From Parahoeflea olei (lineage in GTDB: Bacteria; Pseudomonadota; Alphaproteobacteria; Rhizobiales; Rhizobiaceae): 64,000 bases of DNA. The notes under the pieces were generated by a model. It ran no database searches. It saw only the letters and a list, made by a program, of their open reading frames with translations, and had not been told where the DNA came from. Every line of letters begins with the position of its first letter. The first letter of the stretch is position 1. Both the position numbers and the translations under genes were made by a program. The stretch is from assembly GCF_001703635.1 (NCBI RefSeq), contig NZ_LQZT01000003.1, forward strand, positions 91,676-155,675, written 5' to 3'. Below, piece after piece: positions 63,188 to 64,000 of the stretch.

Positions 63188-64000
63188 GTGACGTCCCCGG
63201 ACCGGAGCACCGGGCCCGACGGCACGGCCGAGCGCCCACAGGAGCCTTCACCGCACGCGCTTGCGTTCATCTTCCTGGTGGTCACCATCGACATGATGGG
63301 CGTGGGGCTGGCCTTTCCGCTTTTGCCCAAGCTGATCCAGGGCGTCGGCGACTTCACCATTTCAGAGGCCGCCTTCTTCAATGGCGCCATCGCCGTGCTC
63401 TATGCGCTCGCGCAGTTCGCGTTCTCGCCGCTTGTGGGCAACCTGTCCGATGCCTATGGCCGGCGGCCGGTGCTGCTGATCGCGCAGACGGGACTGGCGC
63501 TCGACTACCTGCTGATGGCGCTGGCGCCGAACCTGTGGTGGATCGCCGCTGCGCGCCTCGTGTCCGGCATGTTCGGCGCCACCGTCTCGACCGCCAGCGC
63601 CTATGTCACCGATGTCTCGACGCCGGAAAACCGGGCGCGCAATTTCGGCTTCATCGGCATGGCCTTCGGGCTGGGCTTCGTGATCGGTCCGTTCGCGGGC
63701 GGCCTGCTGGGTGCGATCGACATCCATTTGCCGTTCTTCGTCTCCGCCGGCCTGGTGGCGCTGAACGTGGCGTTCGGCTGCGTGGTGCTGCCCGAATCGC
63801 TTGCCCCGCGCGACCGCAGGCCGCTCGCCGGATGGCGGCAGAGCAATCCCCTCGCGGCGCTGCGGCTGCTCACCCGCCTGCCCCGGCTCACGCCCTACCT
63901 GACCTGCTTCTTCCTCGTCTTCATGGCGCAGCGCGGGCTTGAAAGCATCTGGGTGCTCTATGCCGATTTCCGCTTCGGCTGGGGCATTCGCGAGGCAGCC
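63188..64000 (+). CDS. MFS transporter, TetA/DHA1 type (5' part only)
   Basis: A frame of 271 codons that runs off the right edge. The GTG start is inferred: it gives a Pro-rich cytoplasmic leader and then the first span FIFLVVTIDMMGVGLAFPLL. MFS motif A is GNLSDAYGRRPVLLIAQ near residue 81, and motif C-like GFGLGFVIGPFAGGLLGAI (FGLGFVIGPFAGGLLGAI) is near residue 160, which places it among drug-proton antiporters. The substrate is unknown. It starts about 15 nt after gpt. Confidence 0.85.
   Translation, partial: MTSPDRSTGPDGTAERPQEPSPHALAFIFLVVTIDMMGVGLAFPLLPKLIQGVGDFTISEAAFFNGAIAVLYALAQFAFSPLVGNLSDAYGRRPVLLIAQTGLALDYLLMALAPNLWWIAAARLVSGMFGATVSTASAYVTDVSTPENRARNFGFIGMAFGLGFVIGPFAGGLLGAIDIHLPFFVSAGLVALNVAFGCVVLPESLAPRDRRPLAGWRQSNPLAALRLLTRLPRLTPYLTCFFLVFMAQRGLESIWVLYADFRFGWGIREAA

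Overview
The window is GC-rich, densely coded chromosomal DNA from an alphaproteobacterium, almost certainly a member of the Rhizobiales (Hyphomicrobiales). The reasons are the fused SecDF, the dgt-argS-SPOR / scpAB-tatABC-serS-surE-pcm-LytM gene order, an ExoR homologue, a PopZ (DUF2497) gene between valS and tolC, and an alphaproteobacterial ChrR-type cluster. The genus cannot be fixed from the sequence alone. No rRNA, CRISPR array, prophage or insertion sequence was seen. Most of the window is core housekeeping sequence.

Layout. 1-3947 (minus): yajC, secDF, an Mth938/NDUFAF3-like gene and a squalene/phytoene-synthase-fold (NDUFAF6-like) gene that runs off the left edge. 4250-5119 (plus): a DUF815 ATPase. 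5208-21405 (minus): an envelope and chromosome block reading dgt, argS, a giant SPOR-domain protein, a frameshifted scpA, scpB, an orphan ABC ATPase, tatA-tatB-tatC, serS, surE, pcm and a LytM/LysM amidase-activator-like lipoprotein. 21546-23099 (plus): erpA-like, xth and a small secreted protein. 23247-34511 (minus): ilvD overlapping exoR, a FadL-like porin, valS, popZ, tolC and a second pcm-like gene. 34739-35501: tRNA-Cys, a small membrane protein and tRNA-Asn.

35683-43840 is the most distinctive region. Photolyase, an FAD amine-oxidase-like protein, DUF1365, a cyclopropane-synthase-type methyltransferase and an MFS symporter read to the right. An SDR and a ChrR-type cupin anti-sigma factor read to the left. 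Near-identical ECF-type promoter candidates (TGATCCGG, 19-nt spacing) sit in front of both the photolyase and chrR. This is the layout of an RpoE/ChrR photo-oxidative stress regulon. However, no sigma-factor gene is adjacent, and the ChrR lacks the two zinc-binding cysteines of the classical protein.

The right third is mostly metabolism and stress genes: cysK with an alanyl-tRNA editing protein, a 3-mercaptopyruvate-type sulfurtransferase with a GNAT, DUF1203, ald with a divergent Lrp regulator, a small secreted protein, an HlyU-family gene, a Tat-exported 2',3'-cyclic-nucleotide phosphodiesterase, a PilZ protein, an alpha/beta hydrolase, threonine dehydratase, TrkH, a soluble MCP-like receptor, tRNA-Leu, wrbA, a CinA-type N-terminal domain protein, a tandem universal stress protein, xanthine phosphoribosyltransferase and an MFS transporter cut by the right edge.

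The points most worth checking are the split scpA and the apparent absence of nagZ beside it, the sigma-less, cysteine-less ChrR regulon with its lipid-modifying genes, the NDUFAF3/NDUFAF6-like pair beside secDF, and two elaborate inverted repeats, one upstream of tolC and one between the phosphodiesterase and PilZ genes.
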